A stretch of 64,000 nucleotides of DNA from Buddleja alternifolia (lineage: Eukaryota; Streptophyta; Magnoliopsida; Lamiales; Scrophulariaceae), in NCBI GenBank assembly GCA_019426215.1, contig CM033405.1, forward strand, positions 30,782,199-30,846,198, in the 5' to 3' direction. Of the stretch, positions 10,676 through 21,637 are shown one piece after another. Position 1 is the first letter of the stretch. The number at the start of each line of letters is the position of its first letter. The notes under the pieces were generated by a model that saw only the letters and a program-made list of their open reading frames with translations, made no database searches and was not told the DNA's origin. The position numbers were made by a program, and so were the translations under genes.

Positions 10676-13600
10676 ATGGCTTCAAGAAATTATGCATTAC
10701 TACTTATGTTCTTTACCTTTCTCACAATCACTTCAATGGCGGTTTACGCGAATAATTATTTCCAACATTTTGACATCACTTGGGGTGAGGGAAGGGGTAA
10801 AATTGTCAACAATGGAGAGCTTCTAACTCTCTCTCTTGATAACTATTCGGGCTCGGGCTTTCAATCCAAGAATCAATATCTTTTTGGGAAGATCGATATG
10901 CAACTCAAACTCGTTCCGGGAAACTCTGCTGGAACTGTCACCGCATATTACGTAAGTTTATATTTTAATATGGACGTGACATTTACTTATTTTCTCACAC
11001 ATCGGTTGTTTTTACACGAGTTATTGTAATTTGTCCTTAAAAGGCATTACACAAAGGAAACGGGAGCTTAGTGCGTATAAATCTCTCAAGTTACTCGTAT
11101 TCATATTACGTGGGATTGTAGTTATGATGCATGAATACTCTTTAAAATGGTATTGTGTAGTATAGTATTTATATCGTACCCGTATTTGCTATCTATAAAA
11201 AATAAGTTGCAAGAATGTTTGTTTTGCCACTATAAGAATATTGAGTAACAAGAGTTTTTCTAAAATTGTCACTATTGACAATTAGTGACACATATATAGT
11301 GACAATTTAGTGACGACACAAATATAATTATTGTCATTAAGTTATCACTAAAAGTGTATCACTAATGGTCAATAGTGACAATAATTTTCTTGTCACTAAC
11401 TATCAAAAGTGACAACTTTTATACAAATTTTGTCATTATTAAGCATGTAAAACTTATTCTTGTGACAATACAAAAAATTTTATTACTAAAAATTTGCAAT
11501 TAGTGACAATTTTGATATTGTCACTTGATATTTTGTTATTAATGTATTATTTTTTTGCAGTGCATGTATATTCCGGATACCGTGTCCTAACATTTTTGAA
11601 GTGTTCGAAAATAAAAAGAAAAGAGAAAATTTTGTATATCATATTAGATACAAAATTTAAAGTATCTGACACGCCTTTGATACCAAACAAAGTATATTTT
11701 TGGTATTATATATACAAATAGATAATATTTTCGGTAGTTTTTTAAAAATTAAAGTTTGACAGTTAAACAAATAACAAAAAAAATTTAAAAGTCTAGACAA
11801 AATTTGTATTTTTATAATAAATGAATCTATTGATTAAATTTATTTTTATATATTACAAATATATGCTCATAAATGTATCCTCAACGTATTGTATCCGAAA
11901 TTTTTAAATTTGTTCGTATTTCGTATCCATGTCCCTATATCCATATCCATGTATCATAGTTACTTACTCATCAAATATATTTTTTTCTTATGTTTTTATG
12001 TTATAAAGGATATCTTGATATATTTATTTTAATTTTATTTTTGTAGTTGTCATCAGAAGGGTCAAGTCATGATGAGATAGATTTTGAGTTCTTGGGGAAT
12101 TTGACTGGGGAACCTTACACTATACATACAAATGTGTATACTCAAGGCAAAGGGGAAAGGGAGCAGCAGTTTCATCTGTGGTTTGATCCCACTGCTGATT
12201 TTCACACTTTTTCAGTTCTGTGGAATCCACAAACTATTGTGTAAGTTGATCAAATTACTGATCTTCAAAATTAAGTTATTCCTGGTGTGGTAGGATATTA
12301 GATATTATGATCATCTATTTCAAATTGTGTTTCTTCTATTGTTCCATGTAATTATATGCATATCAAGTTCCTTAAAGATGTTTCGGAATAGAGAATCCTG
12401 ATTGGGATGATATGGATTGAGAAAAGAGTTCTATGGGCCGGGTATTCATATATCAAATGTCCCTGGATGATAATATCCTAGTTATTTTGTGTATGAACAC
12501 GTGTCTCTATATGTATATATAGAAGAGTTTCTGATTTTGATCACGTTGTATTTATGGGTGATACGAGCAAGCTAGGTCTTGAGACTCTGAATCTCTAAGT
12601 TTGATCACATCGTATTCATGGGTGATGGGACTAGGAGTTCCAAGACCTAAACAACTTTGATTGTGTGTGAGGCCCATATGGACTCCACACAATCAAGAGT
12701 GTAGGTATGCTCTGGGGTCGCAGAACTCCAAATATCAACCGGTATTTATCAGCGCGTGCATACAAGATTATTCTTGCCATTATGCATATCAATTAGGCCC
12801 CTCGGAAGGTAACATTTAAGTGGGCCCACACAATGAATGATGCATCATAAAATTTATCTATAAATAATTTTGATTATATTTGGAATTGAGTCGTTATTCA
12901 TGAATCGGCTCGAGCTGTATTATATTTGGAATTGAGTCGTTATTCATGAGTCGGCTCGAGTACAGCTCGATTAGTGTTTGAGTTTTTCGAACTCGAGCTT
13001 ATTATACATGTTTTGTAGGCTCGCGACCTTGTATTATAACAAATATTTTATCTATTAAATATGTATATATATATAATAATATATACATAGTAATGTTGCA
13101 CTCGATTTCGCTTGTCTTGACCCAGGTTCGAGTTCGAGCTCATGTACTAGGGCTTGTTGAGCTGAAACCGAGCAATTTGATCAGGCTCGACTCGCTCATG
13201 TGCCCCCTAATAACGCTATATATCGTGGGATAGTCTTTCCCCACTGTTCTAATCTTTTTTTTGGTTGCCCACTGTTCTAATCATATTCATTTATTGCATT
13301 TATTTCTCATTATGTATAGAACCTACGAAAGAACGCAGTTAAGAGATAGTAATGTCCGTAGTATATAACATTATCCTTTTGCATACCCCCATATCAAGAG
13401 TTCTTTTATATTGTAACATTTAATTTGATTAAATTGTCAAGCTAGCTACAAGCCATATGCATGCATATACCCACATGAATCTTTGATCAATAAAACCTCA
13501 CAAAATCATTCTCTTGCAGCTTCTCAGTGGACAACACACCAATCCGAGAATTCAAGAATCTAGGCAACCTCGGAGTCCCATTCCCCAAATCCCAGCCAAT

Positions 13601-13913
13601 GAAGCTCTACTCCAGCATCTGGAATGCTGATCAATGGGCAACCAGAGGTGGGCTCATCAAGACTGATTGGTCACAGGCTCCATTTGTAGCTTCTTACAGG
13701 AACTTCAATGCAAATGCTTGTACTGTCTCCGTTAATGGATCGCCGGGCCCGTGTCATACCGGGAAGTCCGATTTCGGCCCGTGGATGTCTCAGAACTTGG
13801 ATCGTAATGGTGAGGAGAGACTCAAATGGGTTCAGAAGAATTACATGATTTATAACTATTGTACTGATACGAAGCGATTTCCAGATGGGTTTCCGAAAGA
13901 GTGCAATGCTTAG
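10676..13913 (+). CDS. Xyloglucan endotransglucosylase/hydrolase, complete, three exons
   Basis: Exons are 10676-10951, 12047-12240 and 13520-13913, with introns of 1095 and 1279 bp using GT-AG sites (TAC|gtaagt, ttgtag|TTG, TTGT|gtaagt, ttgcag|C). The spliced frame codes for 287 residues, the usual XTH length. Residues 1-25 are a hydrophobic signal peptide ([15 protein letters not shown]...), so the enzyme is secreted to the wall. The GH16 active site [10 protein letters not shown] spans 100-109; E102 is the expected nucleophile, E106 the acid/base and D104 the helper. N110-L-T is the N-glycosylation site typical next to it. The XET_C end ([14 protein letters not shown], final KEC) is intact. 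Known role: cleavage and religation of xyloglucan during wall loosening and assembly. Transferase versus hydrolase preference cannot be read here. It is a paralogue of the fragment at 1-296. Intron 1 contains a CACTA-like MITE and intron 2 has short repeats; neither breaks the frame. Confidence 0.95.
11228..11562. mobile_element. CACTA-like MITE in XTH intron 1
   Basis: It begins CACTATAAGAATATTGAGTA and ends TTTTTTTGCAGTG, and carries the same TTAGTGACA/TGTCACTAA repeats and several longer shared blocks as the element at 9580-9997 (for example ATACAAATTTTGTCA and TTAATGTATTATTTTTTTG). No clear 3-bp duplication is visible, so the ends are less certain. It lies wholly inside the intron. The sequence TTTTTTTGCAG at its right end resembles a 3' splice site, but using it would break the XTH frame. 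Confidence 0.7.
12538..12965. repeat. Short direct repeats in XTH intron 2
   Basis: Two duplications are visible. TGATCACRTYGTATTYATGG recurs at 12538 and 12602. A 46-bp unit beginning ATTATATTTGGAATTGAGTC occurs at 12873 and 12919 with one or two changes. A perfect 11-bp inverted repeat (TTGATTGTGTG / CACACAATCAA) lies near 12657-12700. After 12965 come GCTCGAG/CTCGAGCT-rich stretches to about 13200, like many degenerate plant repeats. Confidence 0.6.
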
Positions 13914-13948
13914 GCCTTTGGGTTATGTAATGTTTAGTAGGATGTAAG

Positions 13949-13954
13949 AATAAA
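13949..13954 (+). terminator. Poly(A) signal of the XTH gene
   Basis: A canonical AATAAA lies 36 bp after the stop codon, in the T/G-rich 3' flank. Confidence 0.6.
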
Positions 13955-14069
13955 TCATCATCCTAAGGCCCTAACCTTTGTGCATGTTCTTGTACATATG
14001 ATAAGAATGGGCCTCCTGCATAATTATGTAGTACCTTTTGTATATATGTACATGTGATTTCTCTTTTTC

Positions 14070-14243
14070 GGATATTCTGTAATGGATCGAGAGTGTTGCT
14101 CTCGGTTCACTATCCAGCACATATTCACAAGAGGTAGGGTGATTTTCACAGGGTGGGTGGTGATGAAAACCACCCCACCGCTTTTGGATATGTGGTGGAT
14201 AGTGGATTGGGAGCAATACTCTCGGCCCACCATAGATTTTTCC
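14070..14243. mobile_element. Foldback MITE downstream of XTH
   Basis: The left arm (CGAGAGTGTTGCTCTCGGTT, CACTATCCAGCACATAT) and right arm (ATATGTGGTGGATAGTGGAT, GGGAGCAATACTCTCGG) are imperfect reverse complements of about 45-60 bp around a short loop. It belongs to the same family as the disrupted element at 9541-10130 and shows what that site looked like before the CACTA insertion. It could lie within the XTH 3' transcript region. Confidence 0.7.
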
Positions 14244-14905
14244 TTTTTATTCTTATTTGTGAGTTAAGGTTGTATGTGGGGCAGGTAGGATTGATCACTT
14301 AGAGTAAAGGGATTTGATATAGATATCAAACTTTCTACTCAAGAAAGAGTCCTTCCATTTAGGATTCTAATACGACGACGTAACGTAGCATTAAATTGAA
14401 TTCAAATATGGGTTTTAATTGGGTCAATGGTCCAAACTCAATTCAATTTCTTACAAGTGCCAATACGTTGTGATCATGTTGTTGGATTTCTCTTTCAGGA
14501 CATCGAGAAATCCCCATCTCCTGTTAAACATTCCATCTTTGACAAGCTAGTTCGCCAACTGATTCACTTCCCTTGGCATGCGCCTCAATTGAACGTCCAA
14601 ACGCCACTTGAGATGTGCCTCATTTAGTGCCACATGATTCTATACACTAGTCTTCTAACCATGTACACTATACAGAATCAGCCCGTGTAAATTTTGAGCT
14701 GAGCCGCTTCTGAAATTGGCTTGGATCTACTATCCGTGTCAGGCCTTCATCTTGGTTGGGCTGGGCTGGACTTACTCCCAGGCAGCTAGGTCGACCTTAT
14801 TCCTATTATAGTTCTCCTTTAGGTTTCAGCTCAACAATGTTTTTGTAGGCATGTTAGCTCAATTCAATAAATAATTTCCACTAACATCAATAGTCCTTGT
14901 GTTCA

Positions 14906-15064
14906 CACTACAAGACGAAAATTAGAGACGGATATTTTTCATTCTCAAATTAGAGACGGATATTGATCAATCATGAAGCAGGGGAATTTGGAACTTGTAT
15001 TTTTCCTTCTCAAATTAGAGACGGATATTGATCAATCATGAAGCAGGGGAGTTTGGAACTTGTG
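14906..15064. repeat. 65-bp tandem duplication next to a CACTA-like terminus
   Basis: CACTACAAGACGAAAATTAG at 14906 resembles a CACTA terminus followed by an AGAGACGGA subterminal repeat. It is followed by two 65-bp copies (14935-14999 and 15000-15064) that share TCTCAAATTAGAGACGGATA and ATCAATCATGAAGCAGGGGA and differ at only about three bases. No matching right terminus was found nearby. Confidence 0.6.
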
Positions 15065-15427
15065 CAAAACATGACTAGGTATATATGCATTTGAAATCCA
15101 ATTTCAAATACACAATTTATGTATGACGGATTAATCTTGGCACAAAGACGAAACCTAGATTTTCAGAATTCCAATTTCAAGTATAATTTATGTATAATGA
15201 ATCCGAGGTATAAAGACATGGTCATAAAATTAAGCGGTTCAAGGGGTGCACGCTAGCAAAATAGCTAATGACAAATTAATCATGTGTATAAAGACGGAGC
15301 CTAGAGTTTTGGAATTCCAATTTTAAGTATAATTGATATATAATGAATCATACGCTCAGAGACAGGGTCAGGAAATGAAGTGGTTCGATTCATTTGGACG
15401 ATATTTATGTGCTCCAAGCGGATTCAA

Positions 15428-15687
15428 GGGAAAATTGCATATAATCCCCCTATGTTATCATTTTTTTGCTGAAAATCCCCTTGCGTTAATTTTTTTTGCA
15501 CGAAACCCCCTTGTATTAGCCTAAACCCTGCACGAAACCCCCAACCCTACATCAAATACACTGTGCGTGTATGCTACTCTCCGCGGATTTAACACGGATT
15601 GGGGGTTTTTTTGCAGGGTTTAAGCTGACACAAGGGGGTTTTCAGCAAAACAGTGATAACACAGGGGGGTTATATGCAATTTTTCCC
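15428..15687. mobile_element. 260-bp MITE with GGGAAAA termini
   Basis: The termini GGGAAAATTGCATATAATCC and, reversed from the right, GGGAAAAATTGCATATAACC continue as paired arms of about 90 bp (TGTTATCA, TTGCTGAAAA, CCCCCTTG). The target duplication is GGATTCAA (15420-15427 and 15688-15695), possibly 9 bp if the shared C is counted. The ends resemble those of the element at 4082-4528 (GGGAAAATTRCA), so the two may be distant relatives. An 8- or 9-bp duplication fits hAT or Mutator respectively. Confidence 0.85.
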
Positions 15688-15709
15688 GGATTCAATCAAG
15701 GAAAGGGAT

Positions 15710-16569
15710 CAGGGACGGAGCCAGGAATCTCACGGAGGGGGGGCGAGATTTATGGGGGGTGGCCCCCCGCGGTACGGTACGCTATATTTATGTGAGAAAA
15801 TATACTATATCTACTAAAAAGTCTCATCCAAAAATATACAATTGAAGTCTTATAAAACAAACCAACATGACTACTTATTTAAGTTAGACATTCTAAGTTG
15901 TACTAGACGAGTTGTACACCTAGAACTCTCTGTGTATTGTTTATTTGTTTTCATCTAAGGTTGAATTATTCTCTATCTCATAACATATAATCTGGTAAAA
16001 AATGAAGGGGAATTATTTATTTTATCTAATTAAACTATTAAAATATATCTATTACAACATAAAGTATAGATAGATGATCTAAAAATGTTAATTTATTTCA
16101 GTCATTAAATTTATAATTTCTAGTGAAGCATGAGGGGAAAATAATTAAAGCATGAGGGGATATAGTACAAATAGATATGTTGTTCTCATCTTTTTCAATT
16201 CATCAATCATGAAATTAATTGAAATTAAGTAATTAAAGCCTAAATAGAGGGGCGAACCGGCGAGGGGTGAGGGCGTAGCGGCGAGTTCGGCAGCAGCAGC
16301 AGCAGTGGTGGATCTTGAGAAAGCTTGAGACTTGAGAGTTAGATACTGGAATGGAGCTTTCAGCTTTGCTTGTAATCTGCAGAAGAAGAACAATGGTGCG
16401 TGAATTGATTTGGGGAGGAAAAGAAAAGTAAGTAAAGTAAAAAAATGTTACAAGATGTAAAGTATAAAGAAAAGTGAGGGTGGGCAAAACCTCCCACTAA
16501 TTTTTTTTTTTTTTTTAATAATTGAGGGGGGGCGACGGCCCCATCATGTCCCCCCTAGCTCCGTCTCTG
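15710..16569. mobile_element. Non-autonomous hAT-type element (860 bp)
   Basis: The left end CAGGGACGGAGCCAGGA matches the right end read backwards, CAGAGACGGAGCTAGG. The 8-bp duplication AAAGGGAT is perfect (15702-15709 and 16570-16577), as for hAT elements. No transposase is present. Near the right end a GGCAGCAGCAGCAGCAGTGG stretch gives overlapping minus-strand frames with a Cys or Ala run that I do not regard as genes. G-rich runs follow both termini inward. Confidence 0.88.
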
Positions 16570-17016
16570 AAAGGGATACATGCTATCAAAGTGGTCAAAT
16601 AGCTAATGAAGAATTAATCTTGTGTATAAAGACGGAGCCTAAAATTTTAGAATTTTGATTTTAAGTATAATTTATGTAGAGTGAATCCTACGTGCATAGA
16701 CAGAGCCAGAAAATTAAGCAATCTGCTTTTATTTGAATGGGATTTATGTGAGCCCACCGGATTCAATCAAATAAAAGGGATGCATGCTATTAAAGTGGAG
16801 AAAGCTAATCTAGAATTAAAGTAGAAAAATTTATTTTCTTTTTATTTTGCAAACTACAACAAAATATTCATATATTTTATTCAAATACTTGATAGTTTCC
16901 CCAATACTGAACGCCTAAGATGACCTCAAGAAAAATAGGACAAAATTATTGGAACCAGTATAAACATTCTTTTATTGAAATTACTTTTAATATATGTAAA
17001 GATTATATGACTATTT

Positions 17017-17219
17017 TTTTTTATTAATTCAAAAGGAACGGGATACCCTACATATCTAACCCGACAAACTCGGGTTGATAGTCATAATACTGAGCCAAAA
17101 AAACTTTATCTAACTCCATAAAAGAGAGGACAACCACAACTTGTAGCAGCCTAAATTCGAACGTAGGACCTATCACATAAAGTGAAGGTGGATACCACTA
17201 AACCAATAGGTATTTGGTG
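17017..17219 (-). mobile_element. tRNA-derived SINE, copy 2
   Basis: Same family and orientation as 5670-5869. On the minus strand TGGTTTAGTGGTATC and a decayed B box (CGTTCGAATTT) are followed by the shared body and an A-rich tail. The target duplication GATTATATGACTATTT is perfect over 16 bp (17001-17016 and 17220-17235). Box B is mutated, so this copy is probably not transcribed by Pol III. Confidence 0.9.
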
Positions 17220-17235
17220 GATTATATGACTATTT

Positions 17236-17615
17236 AAATTGAGTTACATTCCCTATTTACATTGACGAACATATTTCTTCTTTCTTTTTGGAATTTAAAT
17301 TTCTATCCAACTTAAAGGAAATTAGCATAGAAGAAAATGGAAGAAGTAAATAACAAGTCAAGAAAATCTCAAGAAAAACATAAATGAATCCATATATATA
17401 ATTGAATAAATTAAACATCAAATAGATATGAATAACAATAAATAGAAGGTCTCTCAAAAAAAAAACAATAAATAGAAGGACTTCCAAGTTTCCATTCCAA
17501 CCCTTATGTTTAAAGATATGAAAATCAGTCAGATAATAAACAAAATAAGAATTGACTGCAGCAACATGAATTAATTAAATCAACTAATTAGGGTTCATCC
17601 CTTAACGCTTAACAT

Positions 17616-17624
<9 letters not shown>
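17236..17624. other. Intergenic, nothing recognised
   Basis: AT-rich sequence between the SINE and the microsatellite at 17625. The minus-strand frame at 17257-17487 is hydrophobic low-complexity translation without a family match that I can see. Confidence 0.55.

Positions 17625-17653
<29 letters not shown>
17625..17653. repeat. (TA)n microsatellite after (CA)n
   Basis: ACACACACACACA runs straight into a TA run, which abuts the left terminus of the second TTATACAGT-family element. Confidence 0.85.
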
Positions 17654-19040
17654 GGTATGGATCAAATACATAAATTGCCATTAGGTAAGACCTAAGACCC
17701 AATCTAGGCCTTTTATTCAATTTGATCCAAAGGTGTGAAATTATATCATTTTATCGGATTATTTAAATATTTTTAATGCTGGGAGGGCAATTTTGTCAAT
17801 AAAACCCAACAAACTCATGCACATTTAATACATGATCAAATCAAATCCCCATTAATGCATAAAAACAGAATTTACCAAATATTTCAGCTCGATTAAAATC
17901 AATATTCATCACCAGAATCCATTCTTCATCAGTAACATTTAACGCTTCATCATATTCGTCTTTTTCATCGCAATTGATTGGGTAAGATCAATTCATCATC
18001 AGCAATCACAATATTCATCGCAATTGACTGGGTAAGATCAGTTCATCATCAGCAATTAATCAACAATATCAGTTCATCGTCAATTCATTCGTGAGCGTCG
18101 TGGATTATTGATTTCGTTTTTTATGGGTGAGATGCATCCATTGTACTTGATAATAACATCCATCAGATTGAATGCAGATTTTTCCAGATTGCTCATCAGC
18201 CCCTATGAGTAAATGTATAACAAAGGATTACTTACTGTATAATTATTTTATAGGAACTGTATATTGTTATGTTCAGATACTGTATATTGTTATGAATCTA
18301 TCCATTATACAGACCATACAGTTTGTAATATAAATATAACATACAGTATTATACAGTACCCAATAAGCCAATATACATTATAAACTAAGTTATTATACAG
18401 TGTAATAAACGGTATTATACAGTTCATTAGTAGTAACATATAAATATTGAATTTTTAGAATTATACAGAAAATCATATCAAATGATACATTATTTTATAA
18501 CACATTATACAGTAAAACATATAAAATACACATTACTTGTGTAAATCAACAATTATACAGTACCCAATAATACAATATACAGTATAAACTAAACCAAAAT
18601 ACAGTATAGAAAATGGTATTATACAGTGCGTTAGAAATAACACATAAATATTGAATTGATATCATTATACATCAATTTCTTGTTCTCTGTAAATTAGGGC
18701 TCCGGCGTAGTTAATAGGTGATTTTTTGGAAGATCTTTGAGCGAATCGAATGAAAATTTGAGGAAGATTTGAATATATACTGTGATCGCATGAATCGTGG
18801 CCTGAGATCGCGGAGATCGTGGGTATTAAATGTGGATAAATATGCAGGGAGTTCATGGGAGTTATTTTTGGGAGGTGGGTGATGATTTTTTCCAGTTCCG
18901 ATTTTACCCCTAATTCAGTAACATTCCAATTTTGCCGACTGTTTCTATTTTATATTTGGATTGTTGGATTTAATTGATCCAATGGTTTATATTGGGTCTT
19001 AGATCTTATCTAGGTGATGGTATGTATTAGATCTTGTCTT
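17654..19040. mobile_element. TTATACAGT-family TIR element, copy 2
   Basis: The left end GGTATGGATCAAATACATAA and then AAGACCCAATCTAGGCCTTT match copy 1. The right end has GGATTGTTGGATTTAATTGA, CTTAGATCTTATCTAGG and GGTATGTATTAGATCTTG. The interior has TTATACAGT motifs from about 18290 to 18670 in the same orientation as copy 1. The ~1.4-kb length makes it an internally shortened member. Its right end lies about 16 bp from the reversed copy 3. Confidence 0.65.
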
Positions 19041-19056
19041 ATATCTTATTTAATAT

Positions 19057-21557
19057 AGGGTCAAGATCTAATACATACCCTATATTAAATAAGATATAAG
19101 ATTCAATCTACACCATTGGATCCATTAAATCCAACAGTCTAAAAAGGAATAAAAAAACAGGTGGGGAAATTGATTCCAATTGGATTAGGGGTATAATAGT
19201 CAAATGATGTCATTTTTCAACCCACAAATTCACGTTTGAGAAACTTTCATTGTCTTCTCTCTCAGATGATGCGAGACTCCCACGAATACAGAGCAAGTTC
19301 GTTGATGATAATAAGAGAAATTAAAATACAATTCATTTCGCGGAAAACATTATCTAAAGAAAAACTTATGAATCTCAGCAGTTTATAACATAGAACTAAA
19401 TCAATTCCAGATAAATACAGCAACATCAACGAAACAACCTCATACTTTCAGCAAATTCTAATTAATTTTGGCAAACAACAGATACTTAGAAAAACTCCAT
19501 AGTATTAGCAAATAATTAAAGAAAATTTCCAGCATCCCAGTGGGGCATATTGAAGTCCTTCAATTCAGATTGAGCAGCAAAAATCCATGAATTTCACCAC
19601 TTCGATACACAGAATATGCATGAAGATTTGCCAATTTTACGCGATGAATCAAACTACAATTCATATCCGGTATTCAGAATAGGAAAAAAAAGAAAAGATG
19701 GAGGTATATTATAACTCATTTATACAGTATCTTATAAACCATTATACGGTATGTTATAACACATTATACGGTATATTATAACTTATTATACAGTATGTGT
19801 TTATAATATATTAAAAATATTCACTTATACAATATCTTATAAGCCATTATACAGTATGATATAACACATTATACAGTATATTATAACTCATTATACAGTA
19901 TGTGTTTATAACATATTAAAAATATTCAATTATACAATATCTTATAAGTCATTATACAGTATGTTATAACACATTATACGGTATATTATAACTCATTATA
20001 CAGTATGTGTTTATAACATATTAAAAATATTCAATTATATAGTATCTTATAAACCATTATACAGTATGTTATAACATATTATATAGTATATTAGCCAGAG
20101 GATTATTCATTCATCATCTCATTACTTGTGCCGTTGTGCGTAGTCTCATCTGGCTAAAGCTTTCCCATAATATGTTATCATACTACATTTACTAACAGCC
20201 AAAGAATACATAGGCAACATTGCTCGTTCATTTTGATGATCAGGTGAAAATGCAAAAAATCGCTAACCATAATCAGGAAAATCCAATTTGAAGCTATCCA
20301 TATTCATTCAAAAAGAATCTAGTATTTGTTCAAACACTGAATTGGGTTGAGTAGGGAAATAACTCCAAAATCATTTTTCCCAGTAGCTAATCCCACTTTG
20401 CCATAGGATATTTAATTTTCATTAGTGCGTAAGTTGTTGGGAAACAAGTCCATTTGATGGAGAGCTGAAAAAGTTATAAAAAGAACTTAGAAAGTTTTGC
20501 AAATTCCTCAGTGTCCTTAACGGTAATGAGCAGAGAGATTTTTTTTTCCAGTTAAATGGCTAAAACGCCAAAGCTAATATTTGCTGGCTGGTGGGATTAA
20601 AGAAACAGTGGGTAGCAAGATCAGACGTAACAAGGAAATTCCTACTGTTTAAATGTTAATATGTTAGGGAGGTTAGGACACACTCAAATGGTTCATAACA
20701 CCACACACTGTATATCACCGTTGTATTTACTGTATAATGATTTATAAGCTACTGTATAATGGTTTATAAGCTACTGTATAATGGTTTAAACCACTGATTG
20801 TGATGTCACTAAATACCACATTGTATAATACAATTAGTTAGTGTATAATAAAATTATATTTAGTGTATAATAGCTTACTGTATAATGTGTTAATCCACAC
20901 TGTATAATGGTAATTATCTACTTTTGGTAATTTAACAAATGTCCAGCACCATTCTCCCAAACAAAACCAGACTTATTTATTTGCAGCACCAAAAAAAAGT
21001 TGAATAATTTATCAGAAAATAGTTGTCCCTAGTTTGTATTTAACCAGAATCATAAAACCACCTCACGAAACCTAATTTGTGGTCGACGTCGATTTAACCC
21101 CCTCCCTACTCTCTCTCTCTCTCTCTAAACCTTAAATTTGTAAAATCCTCTTCTCCGCCCTAGAACCACCGTCAATGGCGGCCGGAATGTCTGTCGCCAC
21201 CACCTCAAGAACCATACTCCATCTAAACGTAGGAATTCCAAATTTTAGGGTTTGTTTTGTCTTGGAGGATGAGAAATTGAGTAGCCTGACACGATTGGGG
21301 GAGATTTCAAATTCAGAGAGAAAGAACATAAAGGAGAGAGAGAGAGGCGAATCTCCATTGTGAGGAGAGAGATAATGGTAATTTTCTATTGTATGATATA
21401 AATTTGTTACATTCATTGACTAAAATGCCCCTGCCATCATTCAAAAAATTATACAATCTGAAAAATGGAATTAAATCCAGACCTTGGAATCAAATGGTAT
21501 CAATGGTGTAAATTGGGTCTTATATCTTACCAAATGCAATGAGATGTATTTGATCCA

Positions 21558-21563
<6 letters not shown>
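19057..21563. mobile_element. TTATACAGT-family TIR element, copy 3, reversed
   Basis: It opens with AGGGTCAAGATCTAATACAT, the reverse of copy 1's right end, and closes with GATGTATTTGATCCATACCC, the reverse of copy 1's left end, so the copy is inverted. Motifs run as TTATACAGTAT from about 19700 to 20090 but as ACTGTATAATG from about 20700 to 20910, so the two halves face each other. A local tandem repeat of about 120 bp (TTATAACTCATTATACAGTA, ATGTGTTTATAACATATTAA) occurs at 19770-20060. A CT run at 21110-21126 precedes an ATG (21175) whose 62-codon frame I do not accept as a gene. Confidence 0.65.

Positions 21564-21598
<35 letters not shown>
21564..21598. repeat. (TA)n microsatellite
   Basis: A TA run abuts the outer terminus of copy 3, mirroring the run at 17625-17653 on the far side of the pair. 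Confidence 0.85.
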
Positions 21599-21600
<2 letters not shown>

Positions 21601-21637
21601 AAATATACATTTCTTTAGCCACCATGGAAAGACTATG

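Larger units (their letters stand above)
15120..16830. repeat. ~200-bp tandem repeat array, interrupted by two transposons
   Basis: Units share AAAGACGGAGCCTARA, RAATTCCAATTTYAAGTATA, ATAGCTAATGA and a GGATTCAATCAA...AAAGGGATRCATGCTA junction. Copies lie near 15120-15241, 15242-15427 with 15688-15709, and 16570-16830. A MITE (15428-15687) and a hAT element (15710-16569) sit inside one unit. The next unit, at 16776-16803, keeps the same junction without either insertion. Confidence 0.75.

Noticed and set aside
14427..14627. 66-codon frame downstream of XTH.
   Set aside because: No domain, no codon bias that I can see, and no splice context linking it to XTH.
16233..16487. Minus-strand frames with a Cys run or an Ala run.
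   Set aside because: They come from a CAG repeat within the non-autonomous hAT element and are frame shadows of one another.
21132..21416. Overlapping open frames on both strands, one starting MAAGMSVATTSRT after a CT-rich tract.
   Set aside because: They lie inside the reversed TTATACAGT element, overlap each other on opposite strands and show no domain.
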